Part shown: positions 13,225 through 13,750 of the stretch, piece by piece
How the letters are laid out: every line of letters starts with the position of its first letter
Position numbering within the stretch: the first letter of the stretch is position 1
Assembly (NCBI GenBank): GCA_025451715.1
Contig: JANWJY010000176.1
Span: 1-13,750 of the forward strand
Direction: 5' to 3'
DNA: 13,750 nucleotides
From: Fimbriimonadaceae bacterium
GTDB lineage: Bacteria; Armatimonadota; Fimbriimonadia; Fimbriimonadales; Fimbriimonadaceae
The notes under the pieces: generated by a model
Told to the model about the DNA's origin: nothing
The model's database searches: none
What the model saw: the letters and a program-made list of their open reading frames with translations, nothing else
Made by a program: the position numbers and the translations under genes

Positions 13225-13750
13225 TCAGGCCGCGTCGCCGAGCCCGTACAGCACTGTCCTGTTCCTACCGGCCCTCTTGGCCTCGTAGAGGGCCCTGTCG
13301 GCAGCGTGGAGGAGCCCTGCGGCGTCCCTGGCAGAGTCAGGGTAGACCGCGCACCCAAAACTGGCGGTGATCGGCCTCAGTTCGCCTGACCGGGACTCAA
13401 AGGTCAGGCCCTCGATCGCTTTGCGCACCCTCTCAGCCACCTCCATTACGACCTTCTGGTCGGCACCAGAGAGGATCAGCGTGAACTCTTCGCCTCCGTA
13501 CCGGGCCGCGAGGTCGTAGTTGCGAACGTGCGCTTTCAAAGCGTTTGCAACGAGCTTCAGCACTTTGTCGCCCGCGTCGTGGCCCTCCTCCTCGTTGAAG
13601 CGCCGAAAGTGGTCCACGTCGACCATGACGGCACCGAGCGTCTCCTTGTTGCGCTCAGCCTCGCTGATGCGCCGGGCAAGAAACTCCTGCATCGTCCGGT
13701 GGTTCGAGATACCGGTCAATGGGTCGAACATGGCGAGCCGCTCGTTCTCC
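13225..13750 (-). CDS. GGDEF diguanylate cyclase, C-terminal part (runs off the window)
   Basis: Makes cyclic di-GMP from two GTP. The frame continues past the right edge: residues before the first internal Met read ENERLA, a coiled-coil-like lead-in usual before GGDEF domains, so the true start and sensor region are outside. The visible domain runs from 'MFDPLTGISNHRTMQEFL' through VMVDVDHFRRFNE (metal-binding Asp) and GHDAGDKVL to GGEEF, then ends with ADRALYEAKRAGRN. The signature is GGEEF, an active variant. An RNYD motif lies five residues before it and matches the RxxD inhibitory site that binds product. The gene stops at 13225, about 100 nt before the rplU start. Confidence 0.93.
   Translation of the reverse strand, partial: ENERLAMFDPLTGISNHRTMQEFLARRISEAERNKETLGAVMVDVDHFRRFNEEEGHDAGDKVLKLVANALKAHVRNYDLAARYGGEEFTLILSGADQKVVMEVAERVRKAIEGLTFESRSGELRPITASFGCAVYPDSARDAAGLLHAADRALYEAKRAGRNRTVLYGLGDAA

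Overview
The window is GC-rich, gene-dense bacterial chromosome DNA with no tRNA, rRNA, CRISPR array or insertion sequence that I can see. A type IV pilus secretin, a lipoprotein partner and a Kdo-pathway sugar isomerase point to a diderm (outer-membrane) bacterium. The mix of a pilus secretin cluster with Gly-rich tails, a PASTA kinase-like protein and apparently leaderless genes is not typical of Proteobacteria. Armatimonadota (Fimbriimonas-like) is my best guess, but this is an inference at low confidence.

Layout. (1) 1-3305, plus strand: the end of a type IV pilus cluster. It holds the tail of a probable PilO-like protein, a PilP-like lipoprotein, a secreted protein with a secretin N0/STN domain and a Gly-rich tail, and a full secretin (PilQ type), closed by a strong intrinsic terminator at 3341-3374. 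(2) 3385-8882, plus strand: a tightly overlapping seven-gene operon, aroK - aroB - small membrane protein - PASTA pseudokinase - rpe - small membrane protein - ribD. Every junction overlaps (4, 4, 4, 4, 19 and 17 nt). It mixes shikimate, pentose-phosphate and riboflavin enzymes with a membrane receptor-like protein. (3) 8964-10518, minus strand: pdxT preceded by a Tat-exported calcineurin-like phosphoesterase. (4) 10562-12501, plus strand: arginase, then a KdsD/KpsF arabinose-5-phosphate isomerase, diverging from group 3 across 43 bp. (5) 12550-13750, minus strand: rplU-rpmA with its own promoter, and the C-terminal part of a GGDEF diguanylate cyclase that runs off the right edge.

Most interesting points. 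The PASTA protein at 5122-6927 has the kinase fold signature and two PASTA repeats but has lost the glycine loop, the VAIK lysine, the catalytic-loop lysine and the DFG motif, so it should be a pseudokinase. It still sits directly upstream of rpe, as PrkC-type kinases lie close to rpe in Firmicutes. Several genes without Shine-Dalgarno sequences have a TANACT-like -10 box 7-8 nt before the start codon, suggesting leaderless transcripts. Four consecutive pilus proteins carry Gly-rich low-complexity segments, and one of them looks like a secretin N-terminus cut loose from its barrel.
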